NCBI RefSeq assembly: GCF_900109515.1 | Contig: NZ_FOBD01000016.1 | Location: 1-64,000, forward strand | Reading direction: 5' to 3' | DNA length: 64,000 nucleotides | From: Paenibacillus sp. OK003 | Lineage (GTDB): Bacteria > Bacillota > Bacilli > Paenibacillales > Paenibacillaceae | Shown: positions 42,726 to 50,984 of the stretch, piece by piece | Layout: every line of letters starts with the position of its first letter | Position numbering within the stretch: the first letter of the stretch is position 1 | Translations under genes and position numbers: made by a program | Notes under the pieces: model-generated | Databases searched by the model: none | What the model was told of the DNA's origin: nothing | Seen by the model: only the letters and a program-made list of their open reading frames with translations

Positions 42726-44816
42726 ATGGATGAATTCATTACAAACGTGCAGGAGCAGGAGAAGGCACTAGAGCAGATTCGCCACAAGCTGGCTTTGCTG
42801 CCTGACATGTCCGGCTGTTACCTGATGAAAAATAGTGAAGGTACTATTATCTATGTAGGTAAAGCCAAAGTGCTGAAGAATCGCGTAAGATCATATTTTA
42901 TCGGCAGTCATAATGGGAAGACACAGCGCCTGGTGTCCGAAATCCGTGATTTCGAATATATCGTTACCGGCAGTAATATGGAAGCACTCATTCTGGAGTG
43001 TAACCTGATCAAGAAACATATGCCGCGGTATAACGTGTTGCTCAAGGATGATAAGACGTTTCCTTACCTTAAAATTACGAATGAAAAACATCCCCGACTC
43101 GAAGTGACCCGGCGGGTGCTCAAAGATAAAGCCAAATACTTCGGACCTTATCCGAATTCATATGCGGCACACCAAACGAAAAAACTGCTTGACCGGATGT
43201 ATCCGTTACGCAAATGCGGTGTAATGCCGAAGGAAGTATGCCTGTATTATCATATGGGACAGTGCCTCGCTCCCTGTGTGCAAGAAGTGGGCAAGGAGCA
43301 GTATGATGAGATCTCCCAGGAGATCAGTTCATTTTTGAGTGGCGGGCATGAGGAGATCAAAAAGGATTTACAGCGCAAAATGCAGGAAGCGGCTGAGGAT
43401 CTATATTTTGAACGTGCCAAGGAACTTCGGGATCAGGTTATTGCCATTGATGCGATGATGGAAAAACAGAAAATTACGATGGCGGATGCCAGAGACCGCG
43501 ATGTGTTTGGTTTTGCCATTGATAAAGGCTGGATGTGTGTCCAGATTCTATATATGCGTCAGGGGAAAATGATCGAACGACACGTATCAACGTTCCCATT
43601 TTACGGTGAGGCATACAGTGACTTTATGTCTTACGTGACCCAGTACTACAGTGATAATCCAGCGTTGCCACAGGAGATATTACTGCCGGAAATGCCAAAA
43701 GAACTGGCAGTTGGTGACGGTGGTGCGGATGATATATCCGATGCTGATGGAGCGGTACCTGCGGCGGTGACAATCGAGTCAGAAGAGGCAACGCGATTGG
43801 CGCAAGATTCTGCGGTTGAGCTGCGTGTAGCCGAGTCCCGTGCATCTTACGGTGATATCCAACCCGAAGCAGAAGCGGAAGAAGCTACGATGGTTATCCA
43901 GGAAGACGCTGTTGCTCAGGAAGATGTATCGGCTGATAAACAGCCCCCAGGTCTTGAAGATCCTTCTCAAGTCGCAGCAGCATTGCAGGAATGGCTGGAA
44001 ATCAAAGTCCACATTCCGCAGCGTGGATTGAAACGGCAGATGATCACCATGGCCGTGGATAACGCACGTGTGGCACTGGAAGAGAAGTTCCGCCTGATTG
44101 AGCGGAATGAAGAACGGACATCGAAAGCTGCTGAAGGACTGGGACGTTTTATTGGACTGGATCAGCTTCACCGTATCGAAGCGTTTGATAACTCGAACAT
44201 CCAGGGTACGAACCCGGTATCTGCCATGATCGTATTTACCGATGGAAAACCGGATAAGAAGGAATATCGGAAGTACAAGGTCCGTTCTGTTGAAGGACCG
44301 GATGATTATGAAACGATGCGAGAAGTTATCCGTCGCCGTTACGAGCGGGTGTTGAAGGAAAACTTAACCCAGCCTGACCTGATCGTGGTTGATGGAGGCA
44401 AAGGGCAGATCTCAGCAGCCGTGGATATTTTGGAAAATGAGCTGGGGCTGTTTATTCCGGTATGCGGTCTGGTGAAGGATGCGAAGCATAAGACTTCACA
44501 GTTGATGATCGGCAACCCACCGGAAGTCATCTCCTTGCCTCGGGATAGTCAGGAGTTCTACCTGTTGCAGCGGATTCAGGAAGAGGTCCACCGTTTTGCG
44601 ATTTCGTTCCACCGCGAGCAGCGTGGTAAATCGATGGTGACTTCCCGTCTGGATGCCATTCCGGGGATCGGAGAAAAGCGGCGCAAGCTGCTGCTGAAGC
44701 ATTTTGGCTCTTTACGCAAAATAAAAGAGGCCAGCGTCGAAGACTTCCGGCCTCTATCTATTGGTGACAAGCTTGCGAATCAAATTATTGCAGCACTTCG
44801 TGATGAGGAGTCGTGA
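42726..44816 (+). CDS. uvrC: Excinuclease ABC subunit C, with acidic insertion
   Basis: 696 residues, about 100 longer than B. subtilis UvrC. The GIY-YIG nuclease is at about 20-100 (SGCYLMKNSEGTIIYVGKAK), cysteines CGVMPKEVCLYYHMGQC near 160-175, the UvrB-binding UVR motif near 220, the RNase H-like second nuclease from about 470 (EAFDNSNIQGTNPVSAMIVF, DGGKGQ), and helix-hairpin-helices at the end. It makes both incisions in nucleotide excision repair. An Ala/Glu/Asp-rich segment at about 327-408 is inserted between the two halves. The end overlaps the convergent protease gene by 32 bases. Confidence 0.96.
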   Translation: MDEFITNVQEQEKALEQIRHKLALLPDMSGCYLMKNSEGTIIYVGKAKVLKNRVRSYFIGSHNGKTQRLVSEIRDFEYIVTGSNMEALILECNLIKKHMPRYNVLLKDDKTFPYLKITNEKHPRLEVTRRVLKDKAKYFGPYPNSYAAHQTKKLLDRMYPLRKCGVMPKEVCLYYHMGQCLAPCVQEVGKEQYDEISQEISSFLSGGHEEIKKDLQRKMQEAAEDLYFERAKELRDQVIAIDAMMEKQKITMADARDRDVFGFAIDKGWMCVQILYMRQGKMIERHVSTFPFYGEAYSDFMSYVTQYYSDNPALPQEILLPEMPKELAVGDGGADDISDADGAVPAAVTIESEEATRLAQDSAVELRVAESRASYGDIQPEAEAEEATMVIQEDAVAQEDVSADKQPPGLEDPSQVAAALQEWLEIKVHIPQRGLKRQMITMAVDNARVALEEKFRLIERNEERTSKAAEGLGRFIGLDQLHRIEAFDNSNIQGTNPVSAMIVFTDGKPDKKEYRKYKVRSVEGPDDYETMREVIRRRYERVLKENLTQPDLIVVDGGKGQISAAVDILENELGLFIPVCGLVKDAKHKTSQLMIGNPPEVISLPRDSQEFYLLQRIQEEVHRFAISFHREQRGKSMVTSRLDAIPGIGEKRRKLLLKHFGSLRKIKEASVEDFRPLSIGDKLANQIIAALRDEES

Positions 44817-46482
44817 CATACGGCTTCTCTTTTTGTTTTGGATTCATCTTATAGATGACATAACCAACGATGGCCGGAAGCACAATCCAGAAGAGTCCTG
44901 CGGAAATGTTCAGTGCATCACCCATGAAGATCAGGCTTAACCCCATCAACAGGCTGTCAAAGATAACATGCGCGAATACAACGGCGATGAAGCCGTGGCG
45001 CAGCATGATCAGACTGAACAAAAGTCCGATGACCGTAAGCTCTATTGGACGTGAGATCACCGGATAGATCGGGTACAGGGTGTGTCCCAGAGCCCAGATC
45101 AATGTTGGGATAAGGCAGGCGATGAACGTATTTCGTACCACCTTCTGCATCATGCGAATTCCGAACAGACGATAGACTGTTTCCTCACCAATCCCGGCCA
45201 TCCAGGCCATAATCGGGAAGATCCAGGCATAACTCATGTTATAAGTGGACTGGTCAGCCGATGTTGTTGACCAGCTTCCAATACTGCGCTCCAGAATAAA
45301 GAACAGTACGGATTGCACACCCAGCAGAATCAACGCCCATAAGTAACCTGTATACATACTGTGCAGCACATATTTGCCGTATCCGGGTTCTTTGGCCCGA
45401 GGCCAAGGATTCAGACCGATTTTGCGCCACATGCCGTCACCGGCAACGAGCGACAGATAGATGGTTGCACTCATGACTAACGTGATCCCAGCTTGCATCA
45501 CCATCAGGAAGGTCAGCATAAAGTTAGACAGTCCCTGCGCCTGAAAGAGCGGAATCATGTTCAGTGTGCCAATCACGGAAGCCGCAAAGTATATCAGAGA
45601 CAGAACGATTCCGCGTTTAAACGACGTGTGTGCTCTGGTCAGAATGCTGTAGATAATCGCGAGCACGCCAAGCACAAAGGTAAGAAAAGCATAACCGCCG
45701 TAAGTCATCCAGTTGGCTTGCTTAGTCTGATTTGCTACATAGTCGGTATGGGAGGTAGGGACTGAGAATACCGATTCGAAGGAGCGAACGGCTCCGTCTT
45801 CAAACGTAAAGTTAAGTTCCAGCTTGGAATCCCCAATTTGCTTTTCATTATCCGTGTATTGCAGCCCCGCTTCTTCTTCACGGGTGTCCAGTTGAAGTTT
45901 CGGTACAGTATACCCGAATTCGCCAAGGACGCTAGCGGCAAGCTGCTCTTTTTCATTTAGGGAAAGGTTATCTTCAGCTAAACGTTGGGCAGCATTCACT
46001 TTACTTTTGTCCTGCTCAGCCTCAATGGATGCATACAGGGAAGAAGGCAGTTCGCGCTTGAAACCGACAACTTTTCCTGTTCTCATATGTACGTCAACAT
46101 TCAAATAACCGCCTTTGTCCTGATCGGGCAAACGAACGCGGTACACATCGTAAGGGTAGGTTGTTTCCCATTTCTTGTTATAGGTTTCTAACTGTTTGGT
46201 TTTGGCCATATACCCATAAATATCGGAATGGGTTTGGTATGTCACCAGCTCGTTTCCGGTATCCGTCGGAAGAGTATAATCAGGTAGAGAAGCTGCAAAA
46301 GATCGTGCCGACTCCGCCGCTTTCTCCTTGCTTATGAAGGAAGTAGACTGGATATCAGTCGTTTGCGATGAGGTGGCAGGAAAGATTTGAAAAACGAAAA
46401 ACAGAATCAGGCCAATCGCCGCAAGCAACCCTAAACGCTTGAAGTTAGCTTTGAGTACCAAAGGCTGCCCTAAGGGATTCAT
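44785..46482 (-). CDS. CPBP-family intramembrane metalloprotease with large extracytoplasmic domain
   Basis: 565 residues. One helix at about 17-36 and an outer domain to about 250, then a series of membrane helices with the CPBP/Abi motif GEETVYR (Glu433-Glu434), followed by HGFIAVVFAHVIFDSLLMG carrying the distal His. The family includes Rce1-type prenyl-protein proteases and bacteriocin self-immunity proteins. The outer PepSY-like region (YLNVDVHMRTGKVVGFKREL) is the main difference from short members. GGAGG precedes the ATG. Its substrate is unknown. Its 3' end overlaps uvrC by 32 bases. Confidence 0.87.
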   Translation of the reverse strand: MNPLGQPLVLKANFKRLGLLAAIGLILFFVFQIFPATSSQTTDIQSTSFISKEKAAESARSFAASLPDYTLPTDTGNELVTYQTHSDIYGYMAKTKQLETYNKKWETTYPYDVYRVRLPDQDKGGYLNVDVHMRTGKVVGFKRELPSSLYASIEAEQDKSKVNAAQRLAEDNLSLNEKEQLAASVLGEFGYTVPKLQLDTREEEAGLQYTDNEKQIGDSKLELNFTFEDGAVRSFESVFSVPTSHTDYVANQTKQANWMTYGGYAFLTFVLGVLAIIYSILTRAHTSFKRGIVLSLIYFAASVIGTLNMIPLFQAQGLSNFMLTFLMVMQAGITLVMSATIYLSLVAGDGMWRKIGLNPWPRAKEPGYGKYVLHSMYTGYLWALILLGVQSVLFFILERSIGSWSTTSADQSTYNMSYAWIFPIMAWMAGIGEETVYRLFGIRMMQKVVRNTFIACLIPTLIWALGHTLYPIYPVISRPIELTVIGLLFSLIMLRHGFIAVVFAHVIFDSLLMGLSLIFMGDALNISAGLFWIVLPAIVGYVIYKMNPKQKEKPYVTTPHHEVLQ

Positions 46483-46683
46483 TTAATATTGTTCCTCCTT
46501 TATTAATATGGATATTAAAGTAAAGATAGCACAGCCCAAGCCCCGAATGCCAATGGCGAAACGAGAAGCGGTGCAAATGCATGAAAACGAATGAAAATGA
46601 TCGAAACAATCTGATCTATCCGTCGCCATATCTGAGTTTTTCCCTTTTTGACGGAATTCGATGCTATTTACACAAAAATCGTT

Positions 46684-46712
46684 TTGTATACAAACGTTGC
46701 AGCGCTTATAAT
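46684..46712 (+). promoter_or_regulatory. Likely ktrB promoter
   Basis: TTGTAT (46684-46689), 17-base spacer, perfect TATAAT (46707-46712). With a start near 46719 the leader before the ktrB start codon would be about 230 bases. Confidence 0.55.
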
Positions 46713-46719
46713 TTTGAAT

Positions 46720-46951
46720 CAAATGTCCAATATTCCGCATGTCTTTAGGCTAACAAGGGAACCAATAGAAAGAATAAAATGTATTCCAACCTGATGTATA
46801 TGTGTTACAGCGAAAATCATACATGTTTACACTCCGAAATGTGGCTTTCCAAGTGCTTGGCTTTTCCGTCAAGTCATATGGAAAAGCGCTTCGGAGAAAG
46901 GCTCCACGTCGTGGAGTCATTTTCTTTTTGGCAGAGGTGGATGATACTCAA
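46720..46951 (+). promoter_or_regulatory. Structured leader of ktrB ending in a terminator-like hairpin
   Basis: CTCCGAA (46832) pairs with TTCGGAG (46890), enclosing GCTTTTCC/GGAAAAGC (46860/46880). Then GGCTCCAC (46900) pairs with GTGGAGTC (46911), followed by TTTTCTTTTT, just before the GAGGTGG ribosome site. It has the shape of an attenuator or riboswitch. I looked for the c-di-AMP (ydaO) consensus, known ahead of ktrAB in B. subtilis, and could not find it. Confidence 0.5.
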
Positions 46952-48292
46952 GTGAAAATGAATGTTCAATGGATGCGTCTATCGCCACCCCGAATTCTGG
47001 TCCTAGGGTTCGCGGGTATTATATTGCTCGGGACACTTCTGTTGATGCTCCCGACATCCAGTCGAAGTGGGGTCAGCCTTCCTTTTATTGACGCACTCTT
47101 CACTGCAACTTCTGCAGTCTGTGTAACGGGGCTGGTTGTGGTGGATACAGGTACTCATTTTTCGACGTTGGGTCAGATTATAATTGCAATCCTGATTCAA
47201 ATTGGCGGCCTTGGCTTTATGACGATGTCGACACTGGTGGCGATTGCATTCAAACGGCGGATCTCTCTGCGTGAGCGGTTGATTTTGCAGGAAGCGATGA
47301 ACCAGAGTACGATGGAGGGGATCGTCCGCCTTATTCGCAAGGTTGTGATCTACTCGCTCATACTCGAAGGCATATGTGGCACGTTGTTCGCCATTCGCTG
47401 GTCGTTCGATATGCCAATGGGGCAGGCCATCTATTATGGATATTGGCATGCGATCTCGATGTTCAACAATGCCGGGTTTGACATGTTCGGAGAATTCCGC
47501 AGCTTAACCGGGTATGTGTATGATCCGCTCGTGAATTTTACAGCCATGTTCCTGATTATTTCAGGCGGTATAGGTTTTGTCGTTCTGTCCGATCTGGTGG
47601 AGTATCGGAGGACGAAGAAGCTGTCGCTGCATTCCAAAGTGGTGCTGTTGACAACCGGTTTGTTGATCGTATTTGGAGCACTGGTGATCTTTGTGTTTGA
47701 ATTCAGCAATCCCCGGACATTGGGTGGTCTGAACTGGGGTGGCAAAATTCTTGGTTCGTTCTTCCAGTCGATAACCCCGCGAACAGCAGGGGCGAATACG
47801 GTAGACATTGCTGGCCTGAGGCAGGCAACGCAATTTTTCATTATTATATTGATGTTTATTGGTGCTTCCCCCGGTTCTACCGGAGGCGGCATTAAAACAA
47901 CCACGTTTATGATTATGGCCGGAGCTGTCTATGCCATGATGCGGGGACGGGAAGATATCGTCTTTTTCAGATATCGGCTCCTACAAGAACGCATTTTCAA
48001 AGCACTGACGATTACACTGCTTGCCCTGTTGCTCATCATTGCAGTTACGATGGTGCTTAGTACGACGGAAGACAGCAGTTTTTTGATGATATTATTTGAG
48101 ACGACATCCGCCTTCGGTACCGTTGGTTTATCTATGGGGCTTACACTGAAGCTGACCACGATCGGCAAGCTTTTGATCTGTTTCACCATGTTTGCGGGAC
48201 GTCTTGGACCAATTACGCTCGCGTATGCACTCGGACAGAAAAAGGGTAAAGAATTATACAGGTATCCGGAAGGCAAAATGATTATTGGATAA
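46952..48292 (+). CDS. ktrB: Potassium uptake channel subunit KtrB
   Basis: 446 residues, TrkH/KtrB superfamily. Four P-loop repeats, each with a filter: TSAVCVTGLVVVDTG, MFNNAGFDMFGEF, TPRTAGANTVD, TTSAFGTVGLSMG, plus the gating segment IGASPGSTGGGIKTTTF in the third repeat. It carries K+ (often Na+-dependent) under control of the KtrA ring. Start chosen at GTG 46952, with GAGGTGG upstream. A reading from 46802 would add about 50 residues unlike the family, translated from the leader hairpins. The order ktrB-ktrA is the reverse of B. subtilis ktrAB. Confidence 0.92.
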   Translation: MKMNVQWMRLSPPRILVLGFAGIILLGTLLLMLPTSSRSGVSLPFIDALFTATSAVCVTGLVVVDTGTHFSTLGQIIIAILIQIGGLGFMTMSTLVAIAFKRRISLRERLILQEAMNQSTMEGIVRLIRKVVIYSLILEGICGTLFAIRWSFDMPMGQAIYYGYWHAISMFNNAGFDMFGEFRSLTGYVYDPLVNFTAMFLIISGGIGFVVLSDLVEYRRTKKLSLHSKVVLLTTGLLIVFGALVIFVFEFSNPRTLGGLNWGGKILGSFFQSITPRTAGANTVDIAGLRQATQFFIIILMFIGASPGSTGGGIKTTTFMIMAGAVYAMMRGREDIVFFRYRLLQERIFKALTITLLALLLIIAVTMVLSTTEDSSFLMILFETTSAFGTVGLSMGLTLKLTTIGKLLICFTMFAGRLGPITLAYALGQKKGKELYRYPEGKMIIG

Positions 48293-48309
48293 GGGGTTCG
48301 TGAAGAACA

Positions 48310-48981
48310 ATGAAAACACAGCAGTTTGCGGTAATTGGGCTTGGGCGCTTTGGCTCCAGTCTGGCACAGGAATTAATGGAGCTCGGGTATGAAGTGCTGG
48401 GGATCGATAAAAATGAAGAAGTCGTCGAAGACATGAGTGAATTGGTCACCCATGCCGTCGTCGCGGATTCCACTGATGAGGAAGTGCTGCGCTCTCTGGG
48501 CATCCGCAATTTTGACTGCTGTGTCGTTGCCATTGGAGCGGATATCCAGACCAGTATTCTCACTGCTATTTTACTGAAGGAACTCGGTGTAAAAACTGTT
48601 GTGGCAAAAGCCATTTCGGTTCTTCACGGACGGGCACTGGACAAGCTGGGGATCGATCGTGTGGTCTATCCTGAACGTGACATGGGAATCCGGGTTGCCC
48701 ATCAGCTTGTTACCCCGAATCTGCTGGATTATATCGAATTGTCCGATGATTACAGTATTGTGGAGATGAAGGTTCCAGCTTGTCTGCATAATAAAACGCT
48801 ATCCACTCTGAATGCACGGGTACGCTTTGGCTGCAGCATTGTAGCGTTGCAAAAGGAAGCCGGGGTCATTATTGCCCCGACTGCACTGGACTCGCTTCAG
48901 ATGGGTGATATCATGGTGATTATCGGCATGAATGATGACATTGACCGTTTTGAGGAAGAAGTGATCAGCCAAGAGAGCTAG
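48310..48981 (+). CDS. ktrA: Potassium uptake regulatory subunit KtrA/KtrC (RCK)
   Basis: 223 residues. RCK_N Rossmann domain with nucleotide loop FAVIGLGRFGSSLAQELMEL and Asp/Glu at the second strand end; RCK_C domain from about 135 (SIVEMKVPACLHNKTLSTLN), the c-di-AMP-binding type in Firmicutes. It forms the octameric gating ring on KtrB. It begins 17 bases after ktrB on the same strand. Confidence 0.93.
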   Translation: MKTQQFAVIGLGRFGSSLAQELMELGYEVLGIDKNEEVVEDMSELVTHAVVADSTDEEVLRSLGIRNFDCCVVAIGADIQTSILTAILLKELGVKTVVAKAISVLHGRALDKLGIDRVVYPERDMGIRVAHQLVTPNLLDYIELSDDYSIVEMKVPACLHNKTLSTLNARVRFGCSIVALQKEAGVIIAPTALDSLQMGDIMVIIGMNDDIDRFEEEVISQES

Positions 48982-49036
48982 AGCTGAGTCTATTAAATGA
49001 AAGCAGAGTGTTGAGCTCGGCTGATTGATATGAATG

Positions 49037-49960
49037 CTAAGGCGTCGTAGTCCTCCGTGAGGGCAGCGGCGCCTTTGCTGTAAAGAGCGCAGCCGTTTCT
49101 CTGACCCACTGTCTGGAGGTTTGGCTGAGGTCTTCCTTTTCCCCATAGATCATGCAGGTTGTGCGTCGGGTCTGTTGCAGTTGCGGCAGATATACCGAGA
49201 CGAGATCATTATCCGCAAGCAATTGAGGGCGGAGATACGACTTGGGCAACAGGGCTGCGGCTTTGCAGGTAGGCAGAAGACGGACAATCGCTTCAAAGGA
49301 ATCGATCTCCATGCGAATATCCGGCATCACGGCGCAGCGTTGGAACAGGTCGTCGGTTAATTTGCGATACCACGTTCCTTTGGAGAACGTAATCATCGGC
49401 AGATCTTGCAAATGTTCCATTCCAGCTTCTTTACCCGATAGGGGATGCGTTAAAGGCACGACCAGCTCCAGATGATCATCAAAGAGCGGCACACAGTTCA
49501 GCCCGGCTTCACTTATAGAAGAGGCAACGATGCCCACATCGGCTTTTTTATCCCGGACAAATGAGACGATTTCATGCGTTTTCCCCGTCACCAGCTTGAT
49601 CTCCGCGTTCGGGTGTTTCTCCATAAATGCATTAACCAGCGGTGGTAATGTGGTTTGAAGCGTTGTCAGACTGGCTCCAAGCGTAATGGAGCTTTGTTCT
49701 TCGTCCTTGTACTGGGCCAGCATGGTCAGAAATTTCTGTTGCTGCTGTTTCTGCTCTACCGCGAAAGTGTAGGCGAACTGGCCTACGCTGGTTAATTCGA
49801 GTCGTTTACCACGGCGATGAAAGAGCGCTACGCCGAGCTCATCCTCCAATTTGGAGATTTTGCGAGACAGCGCGGGTTGTGACAGATTCAGCAATTTCGA
49901 TGCACGGTTCAGACTGGACTGCTCTACAACCGCCGCAAAAGCGTTTAATTCCTCGAACAT
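49037..49960 (-). CDS. LysR-family transcriptional regulator divergent from sdhCAB
   Basis: 307 residues. Helix-turn-helix SSLNRASKLLNLSQPALSRK at about 16-35 and a LysR substrate domain from 90. Start at 49960 is chosen because AGAGGTTAG precedes it and MFEELNAFAAVVEQ is the usual LysR beginning; a longer reading adds 25 atypical residues. Divergent LysR regulators commonly control the gene next to them, here the sdh operon, and a dyad fits in the gap. The effector is unknown. Confidence 0.88.
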   Translation of the reverse strand: MFEELNAFAAVVEQSSLNRASKLLNLSQPALSRKISKLEDELGVALFHRRGKRLELTSVGQFAYTFAVEQKQQQQKFLTMLAQYKDEEQSSITLGASLTTLQTTLPPLVNAFMEKHPNAEIKLVTGKTHEIVSFVRDKKADVGIVASSISEAGLNCVPLFDDHLELVVPLTHPLSGKEAGMEHLQDLPMITFSKGTWYRKLTDDLFQRCAVMPDIRMEIDSFEAIVRLLPTCKAAALLPKSYLRPQLLADNDLVSVYLPQLQQTRRTTCMIYGEKEDLSQTSRQWVRETAALFTAKAPLPSRRTTTP

Positions 49961-50060
49961 GAGCACTAACCTCTTTTCTAATGAACGTATGAACGTACTT
50001 TGCGTGAGGCATCTCCTTGTCAAATATTTCTCCATGTTGTATGGCCTGCACGACCGATGT

Positions 50061-50086
50061 TTATAACTTATACCTATAGGTTATAA
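50061..50086. promoter_or_regulatory. Dyad operator candidate for the LysR protein
   Basis: TTATAACTTATACCTATAGGTTATAA, cited here by position with core ACCTATAGGT (perfect 10-base palindrome) and flanking TTATAA on both sides, midway between the LysR and sdhC genes. AT-rich dyads of this shape are typical LysR sites. Confidence 0.5.
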
Positions 50087-50186
50087 CATTTAATAATTAT
50101 ATTGCAATTCCCTTATAAGAAAAAAAGGAGTAACATGAATCGTGACACAAGTTGTTCACACCTGAAGAAAACGGAACAATTTGTCG

Positions 50187-50248
50187 AACCTTTCCTTGGG
50201 AAAGGTTTGTGTCATGATAAGCGAATTTTATTTATGAAAACGTTGTAT
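50187..50248 (+). promoter_or_regulatory. Hairpin and cre-like site ahead of sdhC
   Basis: AACCTTTCC-TTG-GGAAAGGTT (50187-50207) is a perfect 9-base stem with no T-run. ATGAAAACGTTGTAT (50234-50248) fits the extended cre consensus except one C. Both lie between an in-frame ATG with a strong ribosome site (50135) and the preferred sdhC start (50273). Confidence 0.4.
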
Positions 50249-50272
50249 TTAGCGAAAGGGGATCGACATTTT

Positions 50273-50941
50273 ATGAAAGGGTTTTACTCCAGAAAGCTGC
50301 ACTCCTTGCTTGGCGTCATTCCGCTCAGTCTGTTTTTCATTGAGCATATGGTGACGAACTTCTCGGCAGTTGAAGGCGGCAAAGAAGGCTTTAACGATGC
50401 AGTTGCATTTCTGAATGGCCTGCCGCTCGTGATTGTTCTTGAAACGCTTCTCATCTGGTTGCCGCTGTTCTATCACGGTGTATATGGTTTGTACATTGCC
50501 TATCAGGCCAAGCCTAACGTGGGACGTTTTGGCAATGAGCGCAACTGGCGCTATACGTTGCAGCGCGTGAGCGGTGTCATTACGTTTGTGTTCGTCATCT
50601 GGCATATTTGGGAGACTCGTTTCCAAGTTGCGCTGGGGAATGTCACACACGAAGAGCTTGGCGGTGTCATACATGGCATCGTGATGAACCCGGTAACGTT
50701 TATTTTATATCTGATCAGTGTGGTTGCGGCATCCTATCACTTTGCCAACGGCCTGTGGTCGTTCCTGGTTAGCTGGGGGATTACGGTTGGTCCGCGTGCA
50801 CAGCGTGTATCTTCCTACATCTGCATGAGCTTGTTTGCCATCGTAGCCATCATGTTTATTGTATCGCTGCTTGCTTTCCGGAGCATGGATTTCCAGGTAG
50901 CCACTTCGATGATTGACGCAGTTAAAACAGTTCTGATTTAA
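50273..50941 (+). CDS. sdhC: Succinate dehydrogenase cytochrome b558 subunit
   Basis: 222 residues, five membrane segments, the single-polypeptide di-haem anchor of Bacillus-type complex II. Candidate haem-ligand histidines are in KLHSLLGVI, FFIEHMVTNF, LFYHGVYGL, VIWHIWETRF and SYHFANGLW. It passes electrons from SdhB to menaquinone. GAAAGGGG precedes the ATG and the length fits the family. An in-frame ATG at 50135 has a stronger ribosome site (AAAGGAG) and would add 46 residues; I treat that as unresolved. Confidence 0.92.
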   Translation: MKGFYSRKLHSLLGVIPLSLFFIEHMVTNFSAVEGGKEGFNDAVAFLNGLPLVIVLETLLIWLPLFYHGVYGLYIAYQAKPNVGRFGNERNWRYTLQRVSGVITFVFVIWHIWETRFQVALGNVTHEELGGVIHGIVMNPVTFILYLISVVAASYHFANGLWSFLVSWGITVGPRAQRVSSYICMSLFAIVAIMFIVSLLAFRSMDFQVATSMIDAVKTVLI

Positions 50942-50984
50942 GCATTTGGACTTCAAATGCTGACTTATAAGGGAGTGAACAACA

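Noticed and set aside
46720..46951. c-di-AMP (ydaO) riboswitch ahead of ktrB
   Set aside because: The conserved ydaO segments are not found; only a loose GGGAACCAA occurs.
46802..46951. Longer KtrB start at 46802
   Set aside because: It would translate leader hairpins into about 50 residues unlike KtrB, and GAGGTGG precedes the GTG at 46952.
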